A stretch of DNA of 64,000 nucleotides, from IMG/VR virus record IMGVR_UViG_3300008266_008316, positions 29,923 to 93,922 of that record. One strand, written 5' to 3'. This document shows, piece by piece, positions 26,000-33,482 of this stretch; the first letter of the stretch is position 1, and every line of letters begins with the position of its first letter. The notes below the pieces were generated by a model, which saw only the letters and a list, made by a program, of their open reading frames with translations, had not been told where the DNA came from and searched no databases. The position numbers and the translations under genes were made by a program. This stretch comes from a virus.

Positions 26000-26548
26000 A
26001 TGTTCGACAAACTTATAGATTTCATTATTAAAATTGGTAAAGACGCTCTTCCATATGTTATTGTGGAGCAGTGGAACGGTGCCGTACAAACTCGTTTCGG
26101 GAAATTCTATAAGGACTTGAAGCCGGGTATTCATCTAAAGCTACCATTCTTCGATGGGATATTTGAAACTACCGTGATTACACAATCGGTCAGTCTACCA
26201 GCACAGACCTTGACAACACAAGACGAACAAACTATTGTTCTTAAAGCAATCATCAGATACCACGTTTCTGATGTTAAAAAGTATTTAACAGAAGTGGAAC
26301 ACGCTAACGTTGTATTGGTTGATACCACACAAGGAATGATTCGTGATATTGTCGAGGTTACTGATTGGGTAAATCTCGTTGACGTTAACAATACTATTAC
26401 CAAAAAGGTAAAAACATTTGTAAAACGATGGGGAATTTCTATTGAACGTATAACGATTACTGATTTGGGTATCGTTAAAACCTATCGTATCCTTGGCGAT
26501 GGTACAGGTACAAAAGTGTTACCTACAGAAGAAGAGAGATTTAACTAA
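26000..26548 (+). CDS. SPFH/band 7 (stomatin-like) protein
   Basis: 182 residues from ATG 26000. YVIVEQWNGAVQTRFGKFYK and LKPGIHLKLPFFDGI are the classic SPFH opening, followed by SLPAQTLTTQDEQTIVLKAI. There is no clear N-terminal membrane span, only an amphipathic helix (DKLIDFIIKIGK). Such proteins scaffold membrane microdomains or modulate proteases such as FtsH; in phages they may help resist host proteolysis or organise replication at the membrane. Confidence 0.78.
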   Translation: MFDKLIDFIIKIGKDALPYVIVEQWNGAVQTRFGKFYKDLKPGIHLKLPFFDGIFETTVITQSVSLPAQTLTTQDEQTIVLKAIIRYHVSDVKKYLTEVEHANVVLVDTTQGMIRDIVEVTDWVNLVDVNNTITKKVKTFVKRWGISIERITITDLGIVKTYRILGDGTGTKVLPTEEERFN

Positions 26549-26709
26549 TGCCACCAAAGAAGAAAACACAAACGGATGCACCAAAGGGAAAAGAACTCTT
26601 TGACTTCATCAATATGATATATCAAGATCAGCGTATGGAATCTTTTGATGAGATGACTACCAGAACGTGTACACTATATGTTTTTAACTTCTATGTTACC
26701 GAAGGGTAG
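26548..26709 (+). CDS. N-terminal part of split clamp loader small subunit (gp62-like)
   Basis: 53 codons ending in TAG. FDFINMIYQDQRMESFDEMT resembles the N-terminus of short gp62 proteins of T4-like marine phages. The C-terminal part continues in the +1 frame and overlaps this frame for 32 bases. Either the gene is broken, or a +1 frameshift around CTATATG at 26674-26680 makes a full-length protein of about 120 residues, or two peptides form the subunit. Confidence 0.45.
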   Translation: MPPKKKTQTDAPKGKELFDFINMIYQDQRMESFDEMTTRTCTLYVFNFYVTEG

Positions 26710-26914
26710 ACAGTTTAATAAGTACATCAAAGGACAGAAAGAAGATACCTATGAGTCGTGGCTTGTGGAATTGGTTTCTAAATATTTTAATGTCTCTACG
26801 GTAGAAGCAACAACATATCTTGACATTTATTATGAACACAATAGAGGCGCTCTTCGGATTTTATGTGAACTCCACGGTATCGATTCCAAGCAACTTAAGA
26901 AGGCAAAACTATGA
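26678..26914 (+). CDS. C-terminal part of split clamp loader small subunit (gp62-like)
   Basis: 78 residues if started at ATG 26678. LPKGRQFNKYIKG, LVSKYFNVSTVEATTYLDI and LCELHGIDSKQLKKAKL follow the gp62 C-terminal pattern of a short basic stretch then two helices. In T4, gp62 joins four gp44 subunits to make the clamp loader. No good Shine-Dalgarno precedes ATG 26678, which supports frameshifting or a lesion rather than an independent start. Confidence 0.5.
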   Translation: MFLTSMLPKGRQFNKYIKGQKEDTYESWLVELVSKYFNVSTVEATTYLDIYYEHNRGALRILCELHGIDSKQLKKAKL

Positions 26915-27357
26915 ACTGGCAAACATATTTTAGAACTATAGTTCGCACGATAAAGTTAAAGTCAAAAGATAAATACACACAGATTGGTGCGTTAGTTGTT
27001 GGAAAGAATAACGAAATCGTTTCAACTGGATACAATTCCTTTCCACGGGGTATAGATGACTCACACTCTGAACGACAAGAACGACCGGAAAAATATTATT
27101 GGTTTGAACATGCCGAAAGAAATGCTATCTACAATGCGGCACGTATTGGTGTCTCTACTGAAGGTTGTACGATGTACCTTACTTGTGGTATACCCTGTGC
27201 TGATTGCGCTCGCGGTATTATCAATGCTGGTATTACCAAGGTAGTTTGTGAGATTGATCCATCATTCGGTGCACATGGGAGTATTTGGGAAGAGCATGCA
27301 AAACGTAGTCTGATTATGTTTGAAGAAGCTGGAGTGGAGGTTGAATACTATGAGTAG
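26911..27357 (+). CDS. dCMP deaminase
   Basis: 148 residues. HAERNAIY (His67, Glu69) and PCADCARGI (Cys96, Cys99) form the zinc active site of the deoxycytidylate deaminase family, and GYNSFPRGIDD is the substrate loop. It turns dCMP into dUMP, the substrate for the ThyX encoded at 52.6 kb. Its start overlaps the end of the gp62-like frame. Confidence 0.92.
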   Translation: MNWQTYFRTIVRTIKLKSKDKYTQIGALVVGKNNEIVSTGYNSFPRGIDDSHSERQERPEKYYWFEHAERNAIYNAARIGVSTEGCTMYLTCGIPCADCARGIINAGITKVVCEIDPSFGAHGSIWEEHAKRSLIMFEEAGVEVEYYE

Positions 27358-27565
27358 TAATGGAAAAGGTGACAATCCTCGCCCGCTTAGCATAAGCGTG
27401 GAGGAATATGCAAATAATTTTGAACGTACATTCGGGTCGAAGAAAACAAAAATGGAGCAACGTATTCAAGAGTTACAAAACGATATTAATGCAGTCCGAG
27501 AAAAATTAGATAATTGCGAGTATAGCGGACTACCTGCTACCTCATCATACAACGAAGGAGAATAA
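27350..27565 (+). CDS. Small conserved phage protein (GKGDxxRP type)
   Basis: 71 residues from ATG 27350, with GAGGTTG upstream. The opening SSNGKGDNPRPLSI and the segment EEYANNFERTFGSKK match a short protein type common in phages; the C-terminal half is a coiled-coil helix. No known function. Confidence 0.6.
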   Translation: MSSNGKGDNPRPLSISVEEYANNFERTFGSKKTKMEQRIQELQNDINAVREKLDNCEYSGLPATSSYNEGE

Positions 27566-27566
27566 T

Positions 27567-27695
27567 ATGGTACATCCAAATGAAGTCAGAGTTACAGAGT
27601 CTAATCGGGATATGTTATTCGCTCTTGCAGAATCGCTTGGTGACAAATATGTACAAGCATTGAAGGAGCAAATCGCCCGACAAGAAGGTAAGTAA
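27567..27695 (+). CDS. 42-residue hypothetical protein
   Basis: ATG 27567 follows GGAG with good spacing, and the stop overlaps the next ATG (TAATG). The peptide is a charged helix (SNRDMLFALAESLGDKYVQA). Supported mainly by spacing and coupling. Confidence 0.5.
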   Translation: MVHPNEVRVTESNRDMLFALAESLGDKYVQALKEQIARQEGK

Positions 27696-27919
27696 TGCAT
27701 CAACTGTATACTGGTAAAGAGTCAGGGAAAACGACAATGGGGAATCACTATGCAATATTGCAGGATTCCCCAGTATCGTTTCATATAACGGTTGCCGTTG
27801 GTGACAATTTAATTTACGAACACCTCGAACGTCCAAGTAGTATAGACGAGGTTCGAAACAAAATAAATGAGCTGGAACTAGAATTAATTAATAAGAACCA
27901 GACACAAAATAACACATAA
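27695..27919 (+). CDS. Small hypothetical protein
   Basis: 74 residues. KESGKTTMGNHY superficially resembles a P-loop but lacks the full GxxxxGK[ST] pattern. The C-terminus is a helix rich in Glu and Asn. The last 32 bases overlap the 3' end of the convergent minus-strand gene at 27888. Confidence 0.5.
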   Translation: MHQLYTGKESGKTTMGNHYAILQDSPVSFHITVAVGDNLIYEHLERPSSIDEVRNKINELELELINKNQTQNNT

Positions 27920-28091
27920 CAGTACCACCACCTTCACCGTTGATAGGTGACATAGGAATTACATTTACAAGGTTCCAGCTACCGGTCGGTGCACCTGTAA
28001 AAGAATGTGATACATTTGAACCTACATTGTTCAACCACGTTCTGTTCATAGACCCAGATGGCATTTGTGCTACATAATATTGAAATGGCAT
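27888..28091 (-). CDS. Small probable virion protein
   Basis: 67 residues, beta-rich, with many Gly, Ser and Asn (MPSGSMNRTWLNNVGS, NGEGGGTVMCYF), in the style of structural add-on or fibre-associated proteins. It is 19 bases downstream of the larger minus-strand virion gene, so both should share a transcript. Function not assigned. Confidence 0.5.
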   Translation of the reverse strand: MPFQYYVAQMPSGSMNRTWLNNVGSNVSHSFTGAPTGSWNLVNVIPMSPINGEGGGTVMCYFVSGSY

Positions 28092-28110
28092 ATTTTATAC
28101 TCTACAAGGG

Positions 28111-29478
28111 TTAATAAATTTCGGACCATAACATCGTTCCACCAACATTTGTTGAGTCGGCAGTCATATTCTTTGCGATTAATACATAGATTTCACTATC
28201 TGTACTATCGTAATTTTGTGCGATAAAGTTTTGTTTGTTGGTAACACCGGATTGATTTTGTACTAATGGATTTGCTTGATTGATATTCAACGAGTTTGCT
28301 CCAACAAATCCGGTCAATAAAGTTTTTCCATCACTATATCCTGTAGCGCTTACATTATATTCCACAACAGAAGTATTGTTATCTACCGATACCCATGCAC
28401 TACTAGTGGTTAACATTGACCCACTTGGTAGTTTCGTTAAGGTGTATCGTATCGTTTGTTGGTCCGTAAACACTGCCGCTTCTTGAATACGAATAAATGC
28501 ACGATTTGGTAATCCGTTCACCGAGTTCTTTAATCGGATTGCAAGTACGGGTAATGTGGAACCACTTGATAAGGTACGGAATGATTCGTTAGATATGGAG
28601 TATGCTTTACCTGCTTCACTATACCCACCTTCACTTGCGACCGTAGAACAGATTTGTTCCATGTATGATGCGGTAGTCACCGAGTTTCTAATTTCACACC
28701 GAACGGGAAGATTGGGATTCTGCATATATGCCACATTTAAAATATTCGTGTGGTCAAATACGTGAGTAAGAACTGTAATACCCTTGTGTACGAACCCACA
28801 ACGAACGCGGCCGACTGCTAACCATTGGAAATCAACGTAGAATAATTGCGTCTTGGTTACATCTAATGTGAAGTCACCATCCAATAACGTATTCACATTC
28901 CAGTTTTCTTGTTTGACACGTTGTTCTGTTACCGACCCCGTGCCGTTGGTAGCAGAACGAATAACGATTTGTAAACTACCGGTTGCGTCTTGTTCCAAGA
29001 AAATACCATTGTAGTCGTCAAAATATCCTGTACGTTTGGTGGACCCACTTACTGGTGAACCAAATATGAAACTGGAAAGAATCAATTGACTCTTGCCAGG
29101 CATATAATGGTGATACATTTTAGTTTGATGAATAGCGTAACTTGTACTACTTGTTGCGGCAATCGTGACGGATGACCGATTAATATTATTGGTCACAGAA
29201 CCATCACCGTTTAATTTATTGAGGAATACATCTTCAATTCCATAGGTGTGTTTATAATCACCCAACGTAAATGGTTCCGACATACGGGTACGTCCGAACG
29301 CATCAACGGCTGCATTCAGAGAACCGCTAGATATAGACCCTACTGCGGTAGACTTTAGATATGCGTGTTGGTTATATAGATGGACTAATTCCCATCCTTC
29401 CTTACCAACATCATTTAAATACCCCTCTACATCTGGCAATACCCAATCTGGTATCTTGACTATCTTGTGCTGGGACAT
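28111..29478 (-). CDS. Virion structural protein, probably fibre or decoration protein
   Basis: 455 residues. The N-terminal 45 residues (LPDVEGYLNDVGKEGWELVH) resemble a small DUF4177-like domain. The rest follows a pattern seen in large structural proteins of marine and environmental phages: DAFGRTRMSEPFTLGDYKH, PGKSQLILSSFIFG, ENWNVNTLLDGDFTLDVTKT and WLAVGRVRCGFV. It is likely a surface or tail-fibre component. With its small partner it forms a minus-strand island among plus-strand genes. AAGG precedes the ATG and a TATTTATA motif lies 42 bases upstream on its strand. Confidence 0.65.
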   Translation of the reverse strand: MSQHKIVKIPDWVLPDVEGYLNDVGKEGWELVHLYNQHAYLKSTAVGSISSGSLNAAVDAFGRTRMSEPFTLGDYKHTYGIEDVFLNKLNGDGSVTNNINRSSVTIAATSSTSYAIHQTKMYHHYMPGKSQLILSSFIFGSPVSGSTKRTGYFDDYNGIFLEQDATGSLQIVIRSATNGTGSVTEQRVKQENWNVNTLLDGDFTLDVTKTQLFYVDFQWLAVGRVRCGFVHKGITVLTHVFDHTNILNVAYMQNPNLPVRCEIRNSVTTASYMEQICSTVASEGGYSEAGKAYSISNESFRTLSSGSTLPVLAIRLKNSVNGLPNRAFIRIQEAAVFTDQQTIRYTLTKLPSGSMLTTSSAWVSVDNNTSVVEYNVSATGYSDGKTLLTGFVGANSLNINQANPLVQNQSGVTNKQNFIAQNYDSTDSEIYVLIAKNMTADSTNVGGTMLWSEIY

Positions 29479-29520
29479 TTTATTACCTTATTAATATGAA
29501 AATACAAGATTAACTCCTAG

Positions 29521-29528
29521 TATAAATA
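29521..29528 (-). promoter_or_regulatory. TATTTATA motif on minus strand, candidate promoter
   Basis: Reads TATTTATA on the strand of the virion gene starting at 29478. On the plus strand it reads TATAAATA, the T4 late consensus, facing the gene at 29600, so it could in principle serve either direction. Confidence 0.45.
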
Positions 29529-29599
29529 TCAAATAGTTCGACTTGACTTCTAAATTACTAGATGTTATATTTCAAAATACCACAGATATGAGGATTTTT

Positions 29600-30007
29600 A
29601 TGAGTAAAGAACCTAGACTTCCTGGTTTTGTAATTTACGAAGATGGCGGATACGACCGTGACCTTGCCAAACGTAGTGTTGGTACGGGGTGGGTTGGTTT
29701 GATTGACGAAATCTTTGACAAGAAGGAAAAGCTACAGCTGAACACCGTCAAGATTGTTCAGGTCAAAGAGAAGTATGGTGGACTCCGTGTATATATTGAT
29801 GGCTATGAGATGGATGAAAACCATCCTGTTTATAAGTTTGAAAAATTTCTACATGAAGTTGAGAATCGTAGTTTTAAGATTTGTGAAGCCTGCGGAAAGC
29901 CTGGTGCTGTTCGTGGTCGGCATTGGTATTATACTTCTTGCGACGAACACGCTAAAAACGGTGACCTTCCCCTAAAGGACGATAACGATGCCAAAGAAGA
30001 AAACTAA
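29600..30007 (+). CDS. Conserved hypothetical protein with C-terminal zinc site
   Basis: 135 residues from ATG 29600 (GAGG upstream). GTGWVGLIDEIF, VKIVQVKEKYGGLRVYIDGY and ICEACGKPGAVRG with later SCDEH match a widespread family of unknown function: QVKEK(F/Y)G-LR followed by a Cys2-CysHis zinc knuckle. Confidence 0.6.
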   Translation: MSKEPRLPGFVIYEDGGYDRDLAKRSVGTGWVGLIDEIFDKKEKLQLNTVKIVQVKEKYGGLRVYIDGYEMDENHPVYKFEKFLHEVENRSFKICEACGKPGAVRGRHWYYTSCDEHAKNGDLPLKDDNDAKEEN

Positions 30008-30221
30008 ACCAGAAGAGTTCCACTTGAAGTTTACGGGCAAGATGAGTATCCTTATTGAACTGGAAGGTCATGGTCCGTTGGAATTTCGAGTCAATGATTT
30101 ACAAGTGGTGAAGGATGCTGTACAAATTATACTAGACCACACAAATAATAAAACACCCGTAAATTCATACGGCAAGCGTGAACAGAAAACGATGCAGAAA
30201 ATACTGGATGGTATCGAATGA
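29988..30221 (+). CDS. Small hypothetical protein
   Basis: 77 residues with a lysine-rich start (MPKKKTKPEEF) and a beta-strand then helix pattern (MSILIELEGHGPLEFRVNDL). It overlaps both neighbours by a few bases. No recognised motif. Confidence 0.5.
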   Translation: MPKKKTKPEEFHLKFTGKMSILIELEGHGPLEFRVNDLQVVKDAVQIILDHTNNKTPVNSYGKREQKTMQKILDGIE

Positions 30222-31093
30222 ACAAGATTAGTTATAGTCAATATACAATGTGGGCGAATTGTCCCCAAGCGTGGAAGTTGAAGTATATTGATGGACACAA
30301 GTTTGATGATACGTCTATCAATACCATCTTCGGTACAGCTATTCACGAAGTGGTGCAAGAGTGGCTAGACACATTGTATAACAAGAGTGAGACTGTTGCC
30401 AAGTCCGTGTATTTACATGACACGTTCAAAGATAAGCTCATTACCTTGTTTAAGGAAAATGTAATTATTGATGCTAATGGGGAGAAAACCTTTCTGTCCG
30501 ATAAGAAAACGTTGATGGAGTATTACGAACAAGGCTGTCAGATTATTACTTACATCCAACAGAACTATAAGAAAATCTTTCCTACGTCTAATACGCGGCT
30601 CTTTGGTATCGAATACGAACTTCATGCCGAAATCAAACCTGGCGTAAACTATATCGGATACATTGACATCGTGACGTATAACGAACTGACGGGCAAGTAT
30701 GTTCTATATGATTTGAAAACGTCACGGGCTGGCTGGGACCAAAAAACAAAGACTGACCCGTATAAGGTTGGACAGTTGCTTCTATACAAGACGTTCTTCG
30801 CACAACAAGAGGGAGTCGATATTGACAGTATTTCGGTAGAGTTTATTATTCTCAAGCGTACGATTTTCGAGAACTCTCCATATCCAATCCCACGCGTCAG
30901 TAAGTTTGAACCACCCAACAAGACGCCTTCGCTAAACAAGAATTGGGATCGATTCCAGCAATTCGTAGACACGGCTTTCGACGAGGAGGGTAACTACATC
31001 ACGGAACAGAAAGCAACCCCGAGTAAAGAGGCATGTCGGTGGTGTGTATATCGGGATAAGAAAGAATTGTGTTCCGTTGGGGTGAAAAAGTAG
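30218..31093 (+). CDS. PD-(D/E)XK nuclease, RecB/Cas4-like, with possible Fe-S cluster
   Basis: 291 residues. SYSQYTMWANCPQAWKLKY at the N-terminus, GTAIHEVVQEWL (GxxxH), GYIDIV and YDLKT give the RecB-family nuclease motifs. Cys15 and C-terminal ACRWCVYRDKKELC supply four cysteines in the arrangement of AddB/Cas4 4Fe-4S nucleases. Likely a DNA-end-processing exonuclease for recombination. No CRISPR array or cas genes are present, so Cas4 function is not implied. Confidence 0.8.
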   Translation: MNKISYSQYTMWANCPQAWKLKYIDGHKFDDTSINTIFGTAIHEVVQEWLDTLYNKSETVAKSVYLHDTFKDKLITLFKENVIIDANGEKTFLSDKKTLMEYYEQGCQIITYIQQNYKKIFPTSNTRLFGIEYELHAEIKPGVNYIGYIDIVTYNELTGKYVLYDLKTSRAGWDQKTKTDPYKVGQLLLYKTFFAQQEGVDIDSISVEFIILKRTIFENSPYPIPRVSKFEPPNKTPSLNKNWDRFQQFVDTAFDEEGNYITEQKATPSKEACRWCVYRDKKELCSVGVKK

Positions 31094-31129
31094 ATTAAGA
31101 AAATATAATAAACATAGTATAGGACTAGA

Positions 31130-31145
31130 TAGTAATACATTACTA
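31130..31145 (+). repeat. Short palindrome touching a TATTTATA motif
   Basis: TAGTAAT-AC-ATTACTA is a 7-bp inverted repeat whose right arm overlaps the first bases of the TATTTATA motif, so it could be an operator. Confidence 0.5.
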
Positions 31146-31151
31146 TTTATA
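31144..31151 (+). promoter_or_regulatory. TATTTATA motif, candidate promoter element
   Basis: TATTTATAGATAC lies 43 bases before the ATG of the lipoprotein at 31195, the first gene of the exported-protein trio. Confidence 0.45.
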
Positions 31152-31194
31152 GATACTAATGGTTATTTCCACAAAATGACCAGAGGTTTATTGT

Positions 31195-31857
31195 ATGACT
31201 CGCAACGGAGTTTCTGCAAAGCTCAAAGGTATTCTTTTTATTGCAATTACGGTTCTGTATGCGTGTTCAGACTCATCAACACAAGCGGTAGACCCAGTAA
31301 TACCGCCGGATGACGCTGGAGTATCATTTTCGATGTTGTCTAGTATCATCACCGCCACGGACACGAACATCAATATTCGTGTTTCGTGGAAAGCTCCAAA
31401 TGACCCATTTGGTGCACCAGAATTTTACAGACACACGATGGTATCATCAAAAGTCGTAACAGACTCTACTACTGGAAATTTACCTACACTTAAGCAGGTA
31501 AATGGATTGGCCGATACTGTTCGTATTTCCCTAAAAAAGATAAACGATACGGTTACACTTACGTCGAACGTGTGGTCAGTTCGTCGTAGTTTACAATCCA
31601 CAACGCCTGGAATTGGAAAGCTCTTTGTAAGAAGAGGCGACCGAGCACCGTTACCACCTGACTCTATTAAGGTGGATACCATTGTAATACCAGCTGCGCC
31701 CGTAATAGGAAGTATGTCATCTGTCCTATTTCAAAATAATGCAAATACAAGATTGATAAATGAACAATCGTACAACTCTATGTTTGGAAGTTACAAAAAT
31801 GGAGTTAGTATATACAAACTAGGAAACACCACCTACTTAACGATTATTCCACAATAG
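31195..31857 (+). CDS. Predicted lipoprotein, Ser/Thr-rich
   Basis: 220 residues. A basic start (TRNGVSAKLK), a hydrophobic stretch and the lipobox LYAC give a signal peptide cut before Cys24. The mature region is rich in Thr, Ser, Val and Asp, likely beta-sandwich (INIRVSWKAPNDPFG). GAGGT precedes the ATG. It begins a trio of exported proteins and could coat the cell surface during infection or form part of the virion. No close family recognised. Confidence 0.6.
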   Translation: MTRNGVSAKLKGILFIAITVLYACSDSSTQAVDPVIPPDDAGVSFSMLSSIITATDTNINIRVSWKAPNDPFGAPEFYRHTMVSSKVVTDSTTGNLPTLKQVNGLADTVRISLKKINDTVTLTSNVWSVRRSLQSTTPGIGKLFVRRGDRAPLPPDSIKVDTIVIPAAPVIGSMSSVLFQNNANTRLINEQSYNSMFGSYKNGVSIYKLGNTTYLTIIPQ

Positions 31858-31873
31858 TATTTACGAGGTTACT

Positions 31874-32491
31874 ATGAAATGGTTATCTAGTATTCTTGCA
31901 ACATTAGTGATTTCCACTACAGCATATGCACAACCAACCCGACCGGTCGCATCGGTCAGTATGTTAACCGCCTCTCGACAAATTGCATTTCAATTGACTT
32001 GGACACAACGAGAGGCGGTTGATAGTACGATGGTAGCAGTCTTTCTGTCGAGTGATACGGTTCCAATCTTATACAGACGAACACAGTCACCAGACACTAT
32101 TCGATTTACTATTCCAACCGACACAACCACATACAGATTCTTGTTGGTAAACGTCCGTAGAAATATTGTAAGTCCGCCGGCAAATGTGAATTTCTATTTC
32201 GACGCAGATGCATACTATGTACCCAGCGGATTGTCGGTGTATCCTAAAACAGTCACTATTGATTCAACGAGCGTCACTCGTCAAGTACAGTTTTGCGCCT
32301 TCATTAAGTTTGCAGATGGTACTACAGTAATGCGAGATAGAGATTTGGTTATTCCAAAGTGTATTGAATACTACAATACAATTCCCGTGGACCAACGTTC
32401 TACTGGTGGAGCAAAGCAACGAGTGGCAAATAAAATGTGTTTGTCGTGGACAACTACGGGCGGAACGATTGAGAACGAAGTGTGTTCATAA
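31874..32491 (+). CDS. Predicted secreted beta-rich protein
   Basis: 205 residues with a Sec signal peptide (MKWLSSILATLVISTTAYAQ, cleavage after AYA). The mature part resembles the preceding lipoprotein in composition (ASVSMLTASRQIAFQLTWTQ against the neighbour's VSWKAP region), so the two may share a fold. Three cysteines near the C-terminus could form disulfides. Function unknown. Confidence 0.55.
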   Translation: MKWLSSILATLVISTTAYAQPTRPVASVSMLTASRQIAFQLTWTQREAVDSTMVAVFLSSDTVPILYRRTQSPDTIRFTIPTDTTTYRFLLVNVRRNIVSPPANVNFYFDADAYYVPSGLSVYPKTVTIDSTSVTRQVQFCAFIKFADGTTVMRDRDLVIPKCIEYYNTIPVDQRSTGGAKQRVANKMCLSWTTTGGTIENEVCS

Positions 32492-32808
32492 AAGCTATAA
32501 CGTTTAGTCTCGCTCTACAGACAAGTCAAATTAAAGTCGTTTATTCCTACGACAGAAAAACATATGATAGTTTGGAAGTCATTGTCAACAAAAATCAAAA
32601 AACGATTTACCACAAAAATCATACGTTATTCGCCGATATTGATTCAACTGATATTGGGTATGCTAGAAAAGCTGATACGGTTGAAGTAATCCTACGGGGC
32701 TATAAAAAAGATTTATATTGTTTCCCCCTTATAGACAGACTAATATATCCTTATTATAGGATTTCGTATGGGCTAAACTTTGAATGTACCAAATTAAATG
32801 GTATTTAA
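32482..32808 (+). CDS. Hypothetical exported protein
   Basis: 108 residues starting at GTG 32482, overlapping the upstream stop by 10 bases. The first 15 residues are hydrophobic (FIKAITFSLALQTSQ), signal-like but without a clear cleavage site. The body is a run of beta strands with two cysteines (LYCFPLID, FECTKL). It closes the exported trio. Confidence 0.4.
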   Translation: MFIKAITFSLALQTSQIKVVYSYDRKTYDSLEVIVNKNQKTIYHKNHTLFADIDSTDIGYARKADTVEVILRGYKKDLYCFPLIDRLIYPYYRISYGLNFECTKLNGI

Positions 32809-32813
32809 TAGAC

Positions 32814-32842
32814 TTGACAAGTGGCCTCGCAGATGGTATATT
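32814..32842 (+). promoter_or_regulatory. Consensus sigma70 promoter for SpoU methyltransferase gene
   Basis: TTGACA, 17-bp spacer, TATATT. The -10 box lies within the loop of an 11-bp inverted repeat whose right arm contains the GAGG ribosome site of the following gene. Confidence 0.78.
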
Positions 32843-32864
32843 TAGAGTATACTTCTGCGAGGTC
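32823..32864 (+). repeat. Inverted repeat spanning promoter and ribosome site
   Basis: GGCCTCGCAGA and TCTGCGAGGTC pair over 11 positions (one G-T), loop 32834-32853. In a read-through RNA the hairpin would hide GAGG (32859-32862). An RNA started at the internal promoter would lack the left arm and leave it free. Confidence 0.8.
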
Positions 32865-32870
32865 ATTTCT

Positions 32871-33482
32871 ATGAAAGAAAATCCAATGGTGAACTATAGT
32901 AAGATTATTGCCGATACGGCTAGTAATCATTACAACGTTCGTGATGAGTATAAGACGAATACCTACGAACAGAATGTCGCTATCACGATGAGTGAACAGC
33001 GTCGGTTCTCCGTGGCGTGTATCAACATTACGGGTGAACTCAATATCGGAATGATGATTCGGTCTGCGTGTCTATTGGGTGCAGAGAACTTTTATATCTT
33101 TGGACGAAAGAAATTCGATAAGCGGTCCACAGTAGGGGCTGAGAAATACATTAATATCGTCCAGTATACGTTTGATGACCCGATACACGCGGATACCGAA
33201 ATCAACGAACGATTGGAGTATTTGCTGAAGTGGAATAGCGTGGTCTTGTGTGAACATGGTGGTGTTGAAATTGGTTCATATATGTCCACGCCGATGTATA
33301 AGGAATTGAAGAATCCGTTGTTCGTGTTCGGTTCGGAGAGTCACGGGCTACCAGAAGTAGTAATAAACAATCCACACTTCTATAAGTTGAGTATTCCGCA
33401 ACGTGGAGTCCTTCGTTCGTTTAACGTCAGTGCGGCAATGAATATTATGTGTTGGGATTATATTAAGGAGACGCATCTGTGA
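32871..33482 (+). CDS. SpoU/TrmH-family RNA 2'-O-methyltransferase
   Basis: 203 residues. The knotted SPOUT fold is indicated by LNIGMMIRSA (Asn58, Arg64), FGSESHGLPE and IPQRGVLRSFNVSAAMNI, the three SpoU motifs. It transfers a methyl group from SAM to a ribose in tRNA or rRNA. ATG 32871 follows the promoter and GAGGT described above; upstream in-frame codons are not used. Its target might be host tRNA/rRNA or the phage tRNAs at the right end. Confidence 0.85.
   Translation: MKENPMVNYSKIIADTASNHYNVRDEYKTNTYEQNVAITMSEQRRFSVACINITGELNIGMMIRSACLLGAENFYIFGRKKFDKRSTVGAEKYINIVQYTFDDPIHADTEINERLEYLLKWNSVVLCEHGGVEIGSYMSTPMYKELKNPLFVFGSESHGLPEVVINNPHFYKLSIPQRGVLRSFNVSAAMNIMCWDYIKETHL

Noticed and set aside
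27695-27919. P-loop ATPase from KESGKTT
   Set aside because: The motif lacks the full Walker A spacing and the protein has only 74 residues with no Walker B.
30218-31093. Cas4 of a phage CRISPR system
   Set aside because: No array with regular repeats and no other cas genes in the window.
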